A stretch of DNA of 64,000 nt. Origin: Lachnoanaerobaculum gingivalis (lineage in GTDB: Bacteria; Bacillota; Clostridia; Lachnospirales; Lachnospiraceae). Shown here in pieces: positions 1 through 9,689 of this stretch; within the stretch, counting starts at the first letter, position 1; the number at the start of each line of letters is the position of its first letter. Below the pieces are notes generated by a model. That model was not told where the DNA came from. It did no database searches and saw only the letters and a list, made by a program, of their open reading frames with translations. Where the stretch lies: contig NZ_RRCO01000002.1 in assembly GCF_003862475.1 (NCBI RefSeq), positions 62,001 through 126,000 of the forward strand, given 5' to 3'. Made by a program: the position numbers and the translations under genes.

Positions 1-807
1 ATAACTGTGAACTGGAAGGCGGTAATTGACGCCATAAATATTCTTGGCGGAGTGGACCTTGAGATAACGGATGCAGAGTTTAAATATATGAATTCATTTA
101 TTGCAAAGACTGTAGAGGCCACAGGTGTGGGATCATATGAGCTTGAGCATGCGGGAATGAATCACCTTGACGGAGTTCAGGCTGTAGCATATGCGAGACT
201 GCGACTTATGGATACGGATTTTAACAGAACGGAGAGACAGAGAAAAGTTGTAAGCCTTGCTTTTGATAAGGCGAAGAACGCTAATTTCTCGACTTTGTAC
301 AGTATTTTGGTGGCTGTTTTGCCTCAGACCGCTACTAATGTCGGAATAGATAATCTTATACCTTTTGCAAAGGATATATCAAAATATCACCTGAGTGAAA
401 CAACAGGCTTCCCTTTTGATAAAGATACAAAGAAAATGCATAAGAGAGATTATGTTGTTCCAATAACATTGAAATCAAATGTCATAGCGCTTCATGAGAT
501 GCTTTACGGTAAGATACCGGGATACAGTTATACCCCGAGTGAGACACTTGTTAAGATAAGTAATAAAATTATCAAGGATACAGGTATGGGAGCCGATAAA
601 GAGAGCACAGATATAACTCTGGATTCCAATTTGGACGGAGCCATAGGAATAAGTCCTCATAAGAGTGAAGGTGAGGAGCATCATGAAAATAACGAGGGTG
701 AGCATGTGGATGAAACACAAAAGTATGAGTCACATGAAGATACACAACCTGAAGAGAATGTAACTGAAGCTGTAATTGAAGGCGAAAGTGAAACAAGCAG
801 TGAATAA
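1..807 (+). CDS. LCP (LytR-CpsA-Psr) family cell-wall ligase, 5' end missing
   Basis: This is the C-terminal part of an LCP protein. The reading frame is open to base 1, so the true start lies outside the window; the GTG at 7 is only the first possible codon. Family members are membrane-anchored enzymes that transfer lipid-linked glycopolymers to peptidoglycan outside the cell. Visible LCP motifs are IGG-like ILGGVDLEI, then HLDGVQAVAYARLR and the arginine-rich DTDFNRTERQRKVV, which binds the lipid pyrophosphate. The last 50 or so residues form a Glu/His-rich, probably disordered tail. Only 12 bases separate it from the response regulator gene, which has its own ribosome site (AAGGAG), so they are likely cotranscribed. 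Confidence 0.88.
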   Translation: MTVNWKAVIDAINILGGVDLEITDAEFKYMNSFIAKTVEATGVGSYELEHAGMNHLDGVQAVAYARLRLMDTDFNRTERQRKVVSLAFDKAKNANFSTLYSILVAVLPQTATNVGIDNLIPFAKDISKYHLSETTGFPFDKDTKKMHKRDYVVPITLKSNVIALHEMLYGKIPGYSYTPSETLVKISNKIIKDTGMGADKESTDITLDSNLDGAIGISPHKSEGEEHHENNEGEHVDETQKYESHEDTQPEENVTEAVIEGESETSSE

Positions 808-819
808 AAGGAGAATATA

Positions 820-1527
820 ATGGCGGATACAAATATTTTAGTAGTAGATGATGAAAAAGAGATTGCTGACCTCGTTGAAATTTATCTGGTCAGTGACGGA
901 TATAAAGTTTTTAAAGCAAACAGTGCGGAAGACGGATTGAAGATAATAGAGAACGAAGATATACATCTTGCAATACTTGATATAATGATGCCGGGTATGG
1001 ACGGGCTGGAGATGTGTAAGAGGATAAGAGAAACACATAATTTTCCTATAATACTTCTAAGTGCAAAGAGTGCGGATCTTGATAAGATACTTGGACTTGG
1101 AACAGGTGCGGATGACTATGTTACAAAACCTTTTAATACTTTAGAGTTGACAGCAAGAGTTAAATCACAGCTTCGCAGATATACTCAGCTGAATCCGAAC
1201 AGTGCCGTTTTGGAAAATGACGATCCTAATGAGATAAGACTTAAGGGAATGTCTATAAACAAAGATAATCATAAGGTAGTCATAGAGGGAAAAGAAGTTA
1301 AACTTACACCTATAGAGTTCGATATCTTATATTTGCTTGCAAGTAATGCCGGAAGAGTATTCTCAACAGATGAAATCTTTGAGAAGGTATGGAATGAAAA
1401 GGTATATGAAGCCAACAACACAGTAATGGTTCATATAAGAAGACTTCGCGGGAAAATGAATGAAGATGAAAGAGAAAACAAGATTATAACTACTGTATGG
1501 GGCGTTGGATATAAAATTGAGAGATGA
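820..1527 (+). CDS. OmpR/VanR-type response regulator
   Basis: This 235-residue protein is a standard two-domain response regulator. The receiver domain (about 1-120) has the acidic pair VVDDEKE near the N-terminus, the phosphoacceptor Asp in LDIMMPGMDG and the conserved Lys in VTKPFN. The C-terminal half (about 135-235) is a winged-helix DNA-binding domain ending in TTVWGVGYKIE, typical of the OmpR/PhoB group. A histidine kinase gene overlaps its 3' end, so the pair should form one signalling system. Similarity to VanR is by motif only; no resistance role is implied. Confidence 0.93.
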   Translation: MADTNILVVDDEKEIADLVEIYLVSDGYKVFKANSAEDGLKIIENEDIHLAILDIMMPGMDGLEMCKRIRETHNFPIILLSAKSADLDKILGLGTGADDYVTKPFNTLELTARVKSQLRRYTQLNPNSAVLENDDPNEIRLKGMSINKDNHKVVIEGKEVKLTPIEFDILYLLASNAGRVFSTDEIFEKVWNEKVYEANNTVMVHIRRLRGKMNEDERENKIITTVWGVGYKIER

Positions 1528-2650
1528 TTTGGAAAAGAAATTTCAGACTAAAGTAATAATTAACATACTTTTCAGTCTGGTGATTTCTATTTTGGTAGAA
1601 ACTCTTTTGCTCAGCAATTTTTCGATGTTCTCCGGATTACATATAATAAATCGTGAAAATGATACTCTTCTGATAAGGGGTAACGGAAGTGACTTGGTTG
1701 TTATTCTGATTTTACTTGTATTCGGCATAGGAATATTTGCACTTTCGTTTTGGATTTTACAAAGAAAGTCATTTGAGTATATAGATGATATACTTCTGGC
1801 AATAAAGAAGATTTCGGCCGGAGATTTGAATACCAATATTGATGTAAAAGGCGATAACGAGTTTTCGGAGATAGCTGCAAGTATTAATAAAATGGCTGAG
1901 GAAATCAGAGTTTTGATGGAGAGTGAGAGACATAATGAAAAGTCTAAAAATGAGATGATTACAAATATTGCTCACGACCTTAGAACTCCGTTGACATCAA
2001 TACTCGGATATCTTGATTTGATAAATAAAAGAGATTTGTCTGAGGAGACTAAAAAAGAGTATTTGAAAATTGTTTATGAAAAGTCAAAGAAGCTGCAGGA
2101 TCTTATTGAGAGTCTTTTCAGCTTTACAAAGACAAATTCATCAAAACTTGTATTGAAAATAGAAAAAATTGATATTATAAAGCTTTTATGTCAACTTATG
2201 GAAGAGTTTTATCCTAATTTTGAAAATAAGGGTATTACTTGCAGTGTAAACACAAATGAGGATTCATGTGTAATTGACGGGGACGGTACTTTATTGGCAA
2301 GATTGTTTGATAATCTTATTAATAATGCCATCAAATACGGTGCTGACGGAAAAAGAATAGATATAAAAATTTCTGTTGAAAAGAAAATAGTAAAGATTGC
2401 GGTAATTAACTATGGTAAAGTTATTCCGGCAAACGAGTTACCTCTTATTTTCGGCAAATTCTACAGAGTGGATCAGGCCAGAAATTCAAATACGGGAGGA
2501 ACGGGACTTGGACTTGCCATAGCAAAGAATATCACAGAGCTTCACCATGGAATTATTGATGTAAGCAGTGATTTGAGCGGAACAATATTCAGTGTAACAT
2601 TACCAAAGGAGTTAGATGTTGAAAGGGAAAATTTTAAGAGGACTGAATAA
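1505..2650 (+). CDS. VanS-like membrane sensor histidine kinase
   Basis: This kinase of about 381 residues has two membrane segments (about 17-38 and 62-86) bracketing a very short extracellular loop, then a HAMP-like linker. Next come the phosphoacceptor His in NIAHDLRTPLTS (about residue 157), the N-box NLINNAIKYG, and the ATP-lid glycines GTGLGLAIAKN. The tiny sensor loop suggests it reads a membrane signal or a neighbouring transporter rather than a soluble ligand. The start is uncertain: a TTG at 1505 overlaps the regulator gene by 23 bases, and a second in-frame TTG lies at 1517; neither has a strong ribosome site. It is the partner of the regulator at 820-1527. Confidence 0.9.
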   Translation: MDIKLRDDLEKKFQTKVIINILFSLVISILVETLLLSNFSMFSGLHIINRENDTLLIRGNGSDLVVILILLVFGIGIFALSFWILQRKSFEYIDDILLAIKKISAGDLNTNIDVKGDNEFSEIAASINKMAEEIRVLMESERHNEKSKNEMITNIAHDLRTPLTSILGYLDLINKRDLSEETKKEYLKIVYEKSKKLQDLIESLFSFTKTNSSKLVLKIEKIDIIKLLCQLMEEFYPNFENKGITCSVNTNEDSCVIDGDGTLLARLFDNLINNAIKYGADGKRIDIKISVEKKIVKIAVINYGKVIPANELPLIFGKFYRVDQARNSNTGGTGLGLAIAKNITELHHGIIDVSSDLSGTIFSVTLPKELDVERENFKRTE

Positions 2651-5057
2651 AATACTTTTATTATCATTGGTATTATTTTTAATGTCTGCAGTACGATTTC
2701 CTATAGACACATTATCTGCAACTGAACAAAATAAAGGAATAACTATAGATATAAACTACGGTTACGGGAATATAGCAAAGGGAGGGAGATACCTCCCTAT
2801 TCATGTATATTATAAAAATTTTACAAATGATGATTTTGCCGGAAAAGTATCTATTGAATTTAATGAGGCGGATAATAAAAAATATGCGTATGAGTATAAT
2901 GTAAATCTTGAGCAAAAGAAGAGTTATCTGGCTGATTATTACATAAGAATCAGCAATGAAGTTAATAAAATTGTAGTTGTACTGAAAGATGAAAATAAAA
3001 AGACAATAATAGAAAAAGAAGTATCTTTGAATATGGAAGCCAACCGTTCAAAAATAATGGTTGGCTTACTTAGTGACAGCCAAAGTAAGCTGGAGTACTT
3101 TGATGATGTTGCAATAAATTTCGGTTTATTAAATCTGAATACGGTAAATTTGGCGGCAGGATCATTTCCGAAGTCAAGTTCCGGGCTTGAACAGCTGGAT
3201 ATGATTATAATCAGTAATTACAGAATAAGAGATTTATCAACAGAACAGTCCAGAGCATTGATGAATTGGGTAAAACAGGGAGGAGTCCTTGTAATGGGTA
3301 CAGGCCGCAGAGCTGATGACACGATCGGAAGATATGCTCCTGAGCTTTTGGAGGACATATATGATTCTCCGGAGATGAAAACTTTGAACTTTACATTTAA
3401 CAATGAAAGTAAAAGTATCGACCTTTACTCTACATCAATAAATATGCATGGAGGAAATATCTTGCTCTCTGATGAAGATTTTCCTCTTATAACTTCCGTA
3501 AATAAACAAAAGGGATTGATAGCGGTTGCAGGTTTTGACTTTTGTGATTTAAATGATTTTGCGGCAGAGAATACTCAGTTCGCAAGATATATTATTTCAA
3601 CTGTCCTGGGCGATGAGAGGATAGAGGCTTTTTCAAAGCAAAGTGAAATTTCGGATGATACATTCCAAAATATTGAGCCGATATTAAATTCGTCAGAAAC
3701 CAATAAGTTGCCTCCTATGACGGTTTATACCTTGATATTTATTGCTTATGTACTTTTAATAGGACCAATATCTTTTATATATTTAAAAGACTACGGAATT
3801 GCAATATATTACAGGAAAATTGTAGTGCTTATGTCATTATTATTACTGGCAGTAATTATTATATATAACGGCAGGACAAGGTTTACGACAACATTCTACA
3901 ACTATGTTACAGTTTATGAGGCAGGAGATCTGGATGTATCGGAATCCACATATGTAAACCTTAGAAACCCTTATAATAAACCTTATAATGTAGTCATAGA
4001 TTCAAATTACTCTGTTATACCGGTAATAAGAGACAGGTCTGATGTGGACGAGAGAAGAGTTTTAAATAAGTCTACATCTGTAAATATTGATAATGAGGAG
4101 TACACAAAAAATATTTCTCTAAATCATGTAGGTGCATTTGCTTCAAATATCTGGAAGTTGGATAAAACAATAGAAAATTTGAACAATGAGGGATTTACAG
4201 GTGAAATTAATTTTTTTGACGGAAGTTTAAGTGTTGAAATTACAAATAACTATGATTATAAGGTGAAAAATGCCACCCTTATTCTTTATGGAAAAATTGC
4301 GCTGCTTGGAGATTTTGATAAGGGAGAGACAAAACAGATTGATAATTGTCAGTTTATAAACATACCTTTGACAAACTTTGATATTACTTCAAGAATTATC
4401 ACAGGAATGGTTGGAGAAACTACGATAGATCAAAACGGCAGTGTAAACGGTATGGACACCGAGAAATATATGCAGCTTTTAAATGTCTCAAATTTCCTTT
4501 CGTTTTATCTTGGAGAAAATTCTAACGGATATACTGCAGATGCAAGAATTATCGCATTTTCAGATACGGCGCTCTCAAATCCTATATTTTTTAATAATAC
4601 AATGGAGGGCAGCGGACTGACATTGCTTACATCTGTTATACCTGTAAACTCTATAGAAGACGGAAAAATTTACAGGCAGTCGCTTTTAAAGATGCCTATA
4701 GTGCTTAGCGGAGATTATTCCTATATAGACAATGCGCTAAAGAGCAATGAAGCTACTGTACTTGAGTATTTTTTGGGCGAAGATATAAATATCGCACAAG
4801 TAAAATTTGAGCAGATATCAGATATATTTTCAGATACAAGATACAGTGACAGTGTGAAGGTTTTTAAGGGAAATATTGCTTTGTATAATTTTAAAACCGG
4901 AAACTTTGATTATATTTCAAAGAATAATTTCTCTATATTGGAGTTATTGACATATCTGTCGGATACAAATACTATCAGAGTCAGATATTCAAATATAGAA
5001 ACCGGAAATTTGGAAACGGCTTTGCCGATGTTAAGTGTTTTAGGTGTGGAAAAATAG
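2616..5057 (+). CDS. Large membrane-anchored extracytoplasmic protein of unknown function, ABC-exporter linked
   Basis: This 813-residue protein is not one I recognise. It has an N-terminal signal or anchor segment (about 10-32), a long extracytoplasmic region, two adjacent membrane helices near residues 368-390 and 401-420, and a second extracytoplasmic region to the end. A stretch near 190-235 (LDMIIISNYRIRDLS then GGVLVMGTGRR) resembles the glutamine-amidotransferase-like fold found in membrane proteins that accompany ABC exporters. The ATG overlaps the kinase gene by 35 bases behind AAGGAG, and the next gene starts directly after its stop, so it is firmly part of the operon. I infer a role as an accessory or sensing component of the ABC exporter that follows. 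Identity is open. Confidence 0.75.
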   Translation: MLKGKILRGLNKILLLSLVLFLMSAVRFPIDTLSATEQNKGITIDINYGYGNIAKGGRYLPIHVYYKNFTNDDFAGKVSIEFNEADNKKYAYEYNVNLEQKKSYLADYYIRISNEVNKIVVVLKDENKKTIIEKEVSLNMEANRSKIMVGLLSDSQSKLEYFDDVAINFGLLNLNTVNLAAGSFPKSSSGLEQLDMIIISNYRIRDLSTEQSRALMNWVKQGGVLVMGTGRRADDTIGRYAPELLEDIYDSPEMKTLNFTFNNESKSIDLYSTSINMHGGNILLSDEDFPLITSVNKQKGLIAVAGFDFCDLNDFAAENTQFARYIISTVLGDERIEAFSKQSEISDDTFQNIEPILNSSETNKLPPMTVYTLIFIAYVLLIGPISFIYLKDYGIAIYYRKIVVLMSLLLLAVIIIYNGRTRFTTTFYNYVTVYEAGDLDVSESTYVNLRNPYNKPYNVVIDSNYSVIPVIRDRSDVDERRVLNKSTSVNIDNEEYTKNISLNHVGAFASNIWKLDKTIENLNNEGFTGEINFFDGSLSVEITNNYDYKVKNATLILYGKIALLGDFDKGETKQIDNCQFINIPLTNFDITSRIITGMVGETTIDQNGSVNGMDTEKYMQLLNVSNFLSFYLGENSNGYTADARIIAFSDTALSNPIFFNNTMEGSGLTLLTSVIPVNSIEDGKIYRQSLLKMPIVLSGDYSYIDNALKSNEATVLEYFLGEDINIAQVKFEQISDIFSDTRYSDSVKVFKGNIALYNFKTGNFDYISKNNFSILELLTYLSDTNTIRVRYSNIETGNLETALPMLSVLGVEK

Positions 5058-6008
5058 ATGTTAGAAATAAAAAATATAAGTAAATCATATGGAAGACATC
5101 CGGCATTATCAAATCTTTGCCTAAGAATACCGGATGGAGCACTTTACGGACTTGTCGGTCCAAACGGTGCAGGTAAGACAACCGCTATAAAGATTATTTC
5201 AGGAATTATATATCCTGATAGAGGGAGTATATTTTTTGATGATATAAATCTATGTGACAATCAAAAAAAATCAAAGGAAACGGTAGGTTACGTTCCGGAT
5301 GTACTTGGAATTTATGATGATATGACGGTATTTGAATATATGATGTTTTTTGCTTCCACATACGGTCTGACCGGGTATATTGCAAGAAAGAAGTCGGAAA
5401 TTCTTTTGGAGCAGGTCGGTATGACTGATAAGAGAGAGTTTTATTTAAATGAGCTTTCAAAAGGAATGCAGCAAAAACTTTGTATAGCAAGAGCATTAAT
5501 ACATGATCCTGCACTTATCATTATGGATGAGCCTGCAAGCGGACTTGATCCGAGAGCCAGATATGAGCTTAAGGAACTTTTACAGGAGTTAAATGCTGCA
5601 GGTAAAACGGTGATTTTAAGTTCACATATTTTATCGGAGATTTCAGAAATCTGTACGGATATTGGAATTATAGAAGGCGGAAAGATGATAATATCCGGAA
5701 GTGTTGAAGAAATACTGGCAAAAGTTGAGGGGGCAAACCCTATAAAAATAAAGGTATTAAATAATGAAAATTTAGCACTTGAAATATTAAAAAATAATAA
5801 AAATGTCAGATTTTTATCTGTAGATAACAGCTGTTTTATGGTATACTTTGAGGGTAAAAAGATAGATGAAGCTAGATTATTGTCGGAACTTATAAGAAAC
5901 AATGTTTTAGTAAGTGAATTTATAAGAGAACCGGGAAGTCTGGAATCATATTTTATCAAAGTTACAAACCATTCAAATGAAAGCGTGATTTTTAGCAATG
6001 AATATTAA
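5058..6008 (+). CDS. ABC-2 type exporter ATP-binding protein
   Basis: This 316-residue ATPase has Walker A GPNGAGKTT (about residues 34-42), the signature LSKGMQQKL, Walker B ALIIMDEP and the switch histidine in SSHILSEI. The C-terminal 80 residues form the regulatory extension common to the drug and lipid exporter (CcmA/NatA) group. It begins immediately after the 813-residue membrane protein gene and overlaps the permease gene by 11 bases. It should energise the permease at 5998-6873. The substrate cannot be read from sequence; the cell-wall context suggests envelope maintenance. Confidence 0.92.
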   Translation: MLEIKNISKSYGRHPALSNLCLRIPDGALYGLVGPNGAGKTTAIKIISGIIYPDRGSIFFDDINLCDNQKKSKETVGYVPDVLGIYDDMTVFEYMMFFASTYGLTGYIARKKSEILLEQVGMTDKREFYLNELSKGMQQKLCIARALIHDPALIIMDEPASGLDPRARYELKELLQELNAAGKTVILSSHILSEISEICTDIGIIEGGKMIISGSVEEILAKVEGANPIKIKVLNNENLALEILKNNKNVRFLSVDNSCFMVYFEGKKIDEARLLSELIRNNVLVSEFIREPGSLESYFIKVTNHSNESVIFSNEY

Positions 6009-6873
6009 TCCGATTTATGAAAGGGAACACAGAGTAAGTACAAGAAGTATGAAATTATCAATGGCTATTCTTGTATTTAACTTTATTGTGGCGGCAGTTA
6101 CTCTGATAGAGATGAATGATGTTGTAGACTTTGCAAGGAAAACATCATTTATAGATTATACCTCTTTTTTGCAAATATTTAGAATAGTTATATTTGTTCC
6201 TGCGCTTTTGCTTATATTTGTGGCACCGAGTTTTATAGCAGGTGCAATAAGTGATGAGAGACAAAGGGGAACGCTTGAAATATTACTGACTACAAAGATG
6301 ACTGCAGAAAATATAGTCTTCGGTAAGTTTCTAAGTTTATTTTCCTCGATTATGCTTATACTGATATCACAATTACCGATTATGGCAATTTTATTTTTAT
6401 ATGGCGGAATAACTGTTCCCGATATTATAAAACTTGTTATAAACTTTGCCGTGTTTGTAGTACTTATTATTTCAATGGGAATATTTTGTTCGAGCATATC
6501 TAAGAGGACAAGTGTTGCAACCGCTCTCCTGTATTCTGGAGTTTTAGGTCTGTTTATAGGAACATTTATGTTATATTTTTTATCTGCAAATTCATTTGTA
6601 ACGGATGAGAGCGGATTTTTCGGAATTGTTTTTATCAGATTCAGTAAGTTTGTTTTGTTATTTAATCCTTTAGTCAGCATAGATTTTTTGTTATCGAAGA
6701 TTATGGGAGAAGACAGTTCTGATATATTGGTAAGCCTTTTTTGGTATAATAATTGGTTTTATGTAAATATGTTTTTGGATTCGATATTGTCATTTGTATT
6801 TTTGGCATTGTCGGTATTGAAAATTAAACCACATGGTAAGACTTGGAGGAAGCATGGCAACAGTAATTTATAA
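5998..6873 (+). CDS. ABC-2 type exporter permease
   Basis: This 291-residue membrane protein has about six predicted helices and an N-terminal cytoplasmic stretch starting MNINPIYEREHR. The segment ISDERQRGTLEILLTTKM after the second helix is the coupling-helix signature of ABC-2 permeases of the NatB/ABC-transport type. It is the membrane partner of the ATPase just upstream, with which it overlaps by 11 bases. Its 3' end overlaps by 20 bases the start of the zinc-ribbon gene, so translation of the two is probably coupled. Confidence 0.9.
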   Translation: MNINPIYEREHRVSTRSMKLSMAILVFNFIVAAVTLIEMNDVVDFARKTSFIDYTSFLQIFRIVIFVPALLLIFVAPSFIAGAISDERQRGTLEILLTTKMTAENIVFGKFLSLFSSIMLILISQLPIMAILFLYGGITVPDIIKLVINFAVFVVLIISMGIFCSSISKRTSVATALLYSGVLGLFIGTFMLYFLSANSFVTDESGFFGIVFIRFSKFVLLFNPLVSIDFLLSKIMGEDSSDILVSLFWYNNWFYVNMFLDSILSFVFLALSVLKIKPHGKTWRKHGNSNL

Positions 6874-8128
6874 ATGTAAAAATTGTGGCGGTCCGGTAAA
6901 GTATTCTGCAACACTTGGGAAGTTTAATTGTGAATATTGTAATACAGTTTATACGGAGGAAGAGGTAAAAAACTTAAATCTGATGTCTCAAAATGAGGAT
7001 GTGGTGGAAGATGGAGACAATGGTGAGTATCTTGAATACCACTGTCCAAGCTGTGGTGCAAATATTGTAACGGATGAGACTACTGTAGCAACCACATGCT
7101 ATTATTGTAAAAATCCTATAGTGATGTCAGGAAAACTTGAGAGATCACAGCTTCCCACAAAAGTTATACCTTTTAAAGTGGACAGAACAAGGGCCCTTGA
7201 ATCTTTTGAAAAATGGATGAAGACAAAGAAATTTGTACCTAGGAGTTTTTTCAACGACAAGAAAGAGATAGAAGAAATAAACGGAGTATATTTCCCATAC
7301 TGGCTGTATGACACAAATGTACTTGTTGATCTTGACAGAGAAGGAAGCAGGACATATTCAAGAACTGAAGGAAATTACAGGGTGACTTATGAAAAGCATT
7401 TCAGGATTATCAGAAAAGGAGATGTGGATATTAAGAATCTCCCCAAACTTGCACTTGCAAAGTCAAATAAAGTTCTTGTAGAGTCTGTATATCCTTTTGA
7501 TTTTAACGGTGCGATAGATTTTGACTCTTCATACTTAAGCGGATTTGTTGCCGAGAAAAAGGATATAGAAAAAGAAGCTCTTATGTCCTCGATAGAAGAT
7601 GATGTATATAGATACTCTGCAAAAGTGGTAAGAGATTCTATGACGGGAGAAAGTGTTAATGTGGTAAACAATGATTTTACCATAGGTCAGGGAAGCTTTA
7701 AATATGCCATGTTGCCGGTTTGGGCAATATCGTATAATGATAAAGACAGTAATAAGCACTTTTTCTTCAGTGTAAACGGACAGACCGGAAAGGTAGTCGG
7801 TAAATTACCGCTGGATATGGGAAAACTTTATCTGTCAGGACTTATGTATGTTTTACCGATATTTGCAATAATCATGGCAATACTTTATTTTACCGATAAT
7901 TTGCAGAGCAATATTTTTTGGTTTACCTTGGTGGGAAGTATAGTGGGATATTTCCTTTATATTTCCAAGGTTACGGCGGACTACAATATGACTTCCGCAA
8001 GTGTTAAGAACCGTGGTATAAACCAGATAGATTTCAATAATAATTATTCTGAAAAGATTGAGTATTGTAAGGATATAGACCTGGGTACAAGAATAATCGG
8101 AAGGTCGAGAATAGAAAGCAGAAAATAA
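6854..8128 (+). CDS. Double zinc-ribbon membrane protein
   Basis: I place the start at the ATG at 6854, which follows GGAGGA by 3 bases, rather than at an upstream in-frame GTG at 6833. The protein of 424 residues opens with two CxxC zinc ribbons: CKNCGG paired with CEYC, then CPSCGA paired with CYYC. A long middle region has no motif I recognise. Two membrane helices near residues 340-380 leave a short cytoplasmic tail. Family members are annotated as TFIIB-type zinc-ribbon proteins, but that describes the metal fold and not a transcription role. It is the last gene of the operon that begins with the LCP gene and may be a cytoplasmic, membrane-tethered adaptor for the exporter. Confidence 0.78.
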   Translation: MATVIYKCKNCGGPVKYSATLGKFNCEYCNTVYTEEEVKNLNLMSQNEDVVEDGDNGEYLEYHCPSCGANIVTDETTVATTCYYCKNPIVMSGKLERSQLPTKVIPFKVDRTRALESFEKWMKTKKFVPRSFFNDKKEIEEINGVYFPYWLYDTNVLVDLDREGSRTYSRTEGNYRVTYEKHFRIIRKGDVDIKNLPKLALAKSNKVLVESVYPFDFNGAIDFDSSYLSGFVAEKKDIEKEALMSSIEDDVYRYSAKVVRDSMTGESVNVVNNDFTIGQGSFKYAMLPVWAISYNDKDSNKHFFFSVNGQTGKVVGKLPLDMGKLYLSGLMYVLPIFAIIMAILYFTDNLQSNIFWFTLVGSIVGYFLYISKVTADYNMTSASVKNRGINQIDFNNNYSEKIEYCKDIDLGTRIIGRSRIESRK

Positions 8129-8187
8129 ACTTTATTATTTTTAATATATATGTTATAGTTTAGACAATCTAGAAATAGGAGTTTAGA

Positions 8188-9687
8188 ATGGAATTCATAA
8201 AGTATAAAAGTACCAGGGGCAAAGAGTCGGGAGTAAATGCGTCAGAAGCTATTCTTAAGGGATTGGCAGATGACGGCGGACTGTTTATGCCTGAGAAATT
8301 TCCAAAGTTTGATTTTGCTTTGGAGGATTTGAAGGGGAAAAGATATCAGGAAGTTGCCTATGAGGTAATGAAACTTCTTTTGAGTGATTATACAAAAGAA
8401 GAGCTGACGGATTGTATAGAAAAAGCATATGATGAGAAGTTTGATACAGAGGAGATTGCACCGCTTGTAAAGGCGGGAGGGGCGTATTTTCTGGAACTTT
8501 TCCACGGTGATACTATAGCATTTAAGGATATGGCCCTTTCAATATTGCCGCATTTGCTTACAACATCCGCAAAGAAAAACGGTATAAAGAATAAAATAGT
8601 TATTCTTACAGCTACAAGCGGTGATACAGGTAAGGCTGCAATGTCGGGATTTTGTGATGTTGAGGGTACAGGTATTATTGTATTCTATCCTAAGGACGGT
8701 GTCAGCAATGTGCAAAGATTGCAAATGGTGACACAAAAGGGTGATAATACGGATGTAGTGGCCATACATGGAAATTTTGATGACGCACAAAGCGGAGTTA
8801 AAAAGATATTCTCTGATAAGGATTTTGCAAAGAAGCTTTCAGAAAACGGAATACAGCTTTCAAGTGCAAATTCTATAAATATAGGACGTCTTGTACCACA
8901 GATAGCTTACTATGTATATGCTTACGTTAAGCTTTTGGAAACCGGCGATATAGCTGCAGGAGAAAAGATAAATGTATGTGTTCCTACAGGAAACTTCGGA
9001 AATATACTTGCGGCATATATAGGAAAACAGATGGGATTACCGGTAGATAAACTTATATGTGCATCAAATGAAAATAAAGTTTTATTTGATTTCTTTGAGC
9101 ATGGGGTTTATGATAGAAACCGTAAGTTTGTTTTAACATCATCACCGTCAATGGATATACTTATTTCTAGTAATCTTGAAAGATTGATTTATTTAAGTTG
9201 TGGAAGTGACGGAGAGTATGTTTCAAAGCTTATGAAAGATTTATCAGCAGGCGGTAAGTATGAAGTTACCAAAGCTATGAAGGACTTTATGAAAGACTTT
9301 ATAGCCGGATTTGCTGATGAAAAGAAAAATTTTGAAGGTATAAAATCTCTGTATGACAGTACAGGTTATATTATAGATACACATACCGGAGTGGCATTCT
9401 CAGTATATGAGGATTATAAAAAAGCCACAAAGGATATGACAAAGACGGTCATAGCATCCACAGCCAGTCCGTATAAGTTTGCTGACAGTGTACTTGAAGC
9501 AATCTTCGGACAAAAGCAGGATATGGGAGATTTTGAAGTCATTGACAAATTGCATGAGATTGGAGCACCTGAAATTCCGAAGGCAATATTGGAGATAAAG
9601 GATGCAAAGATTCGACATACAAGAGAATGTGACAGTGCAGATATGCAAAAAGAAGTAGAAGATATTCTATTCAACAACAGGAGGTAG
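8188..9687 (+). CDS. thrC: Threonine synthase
   Basis: This 499-residue PLP enzyme converts O-phosphohomoserine to threonine, the last step of threonine synthesis. It has the N-terminal threonine-synthase segment (YKSTRGKESGVNASEAILKG), the PLP lysine in DTIAFKDMALS, and the phosphate-binding loop TATSGDTGKAA. Length matches the long bacterial and fungal ThrC class. It has its own ribosome site (AGGAG, 9 bases upstream). The final codons of thrC (AGG AGG TAG) supply the ribosome site of the aldolase gene, so the two are cotranscribed. asd at 19679 feeds the same aspartate-family pathway. Confidence 0.95.
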   Translation: MEFIKYKSTRGKESGVNASEAILKGLADDGGLFMPEKFPKFDFALEDLKGKRYQEVAYEVMKLLLSDYTKEELTDCIEKAYDEKFDTEEIAPLVKAGGAYFLELFHGDTIAFKDMALSILPHLLTTSAKKNGIKNKIVILTATSGDTGKAAMSGFCDVEGTGIIVFYPKDGVSNVQRLQMVTQKGDNTDVVAIHGNFDDAQSGVKKIFSDKDFAKKLSENGIQLSSANSINIGRLVPQIAYYVYAYVKLLETGDIAAGEKINVCVPTGNFGNILAAYIGKQMGLPVDKLICASNENKVLFDFFEHGVYDRNRKFVLTSSPSMDILISSNLERLIYLSCGSDGEYVSKLMKDLSAGGKYEVTKAMKDFMKDFIAGFADEKKNFEGIKSLYDSTGYIIDTHTGVAFSVYEDYKKATKDMTKTVIASTASPYKFADSVLEAIFGQKQDMGDFEVIDKLHEIGAPEIPKAILEIKDAKIRHTRECDSADMQKEVEDILFNNRR

Positions 9688-9689
9688 AT

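Noticed and set aside
820-2650. VanR/VanS-like pair plus a VanW-domain protein as a vancomycin resistance cluster
   Set aside because: No vanHAX-type ligase or dehydrogenase gene is present, and VanW-domain proteins are common in clostridia without resistance.
5441-5998. Minus-strand 185-codon frame opposite the ABC ATPase gene
   Set aside because: Its Ser/Phe/Ile-rich composition mirrors the codons of the real gene; the plus-strand protein has all ABC motifs.
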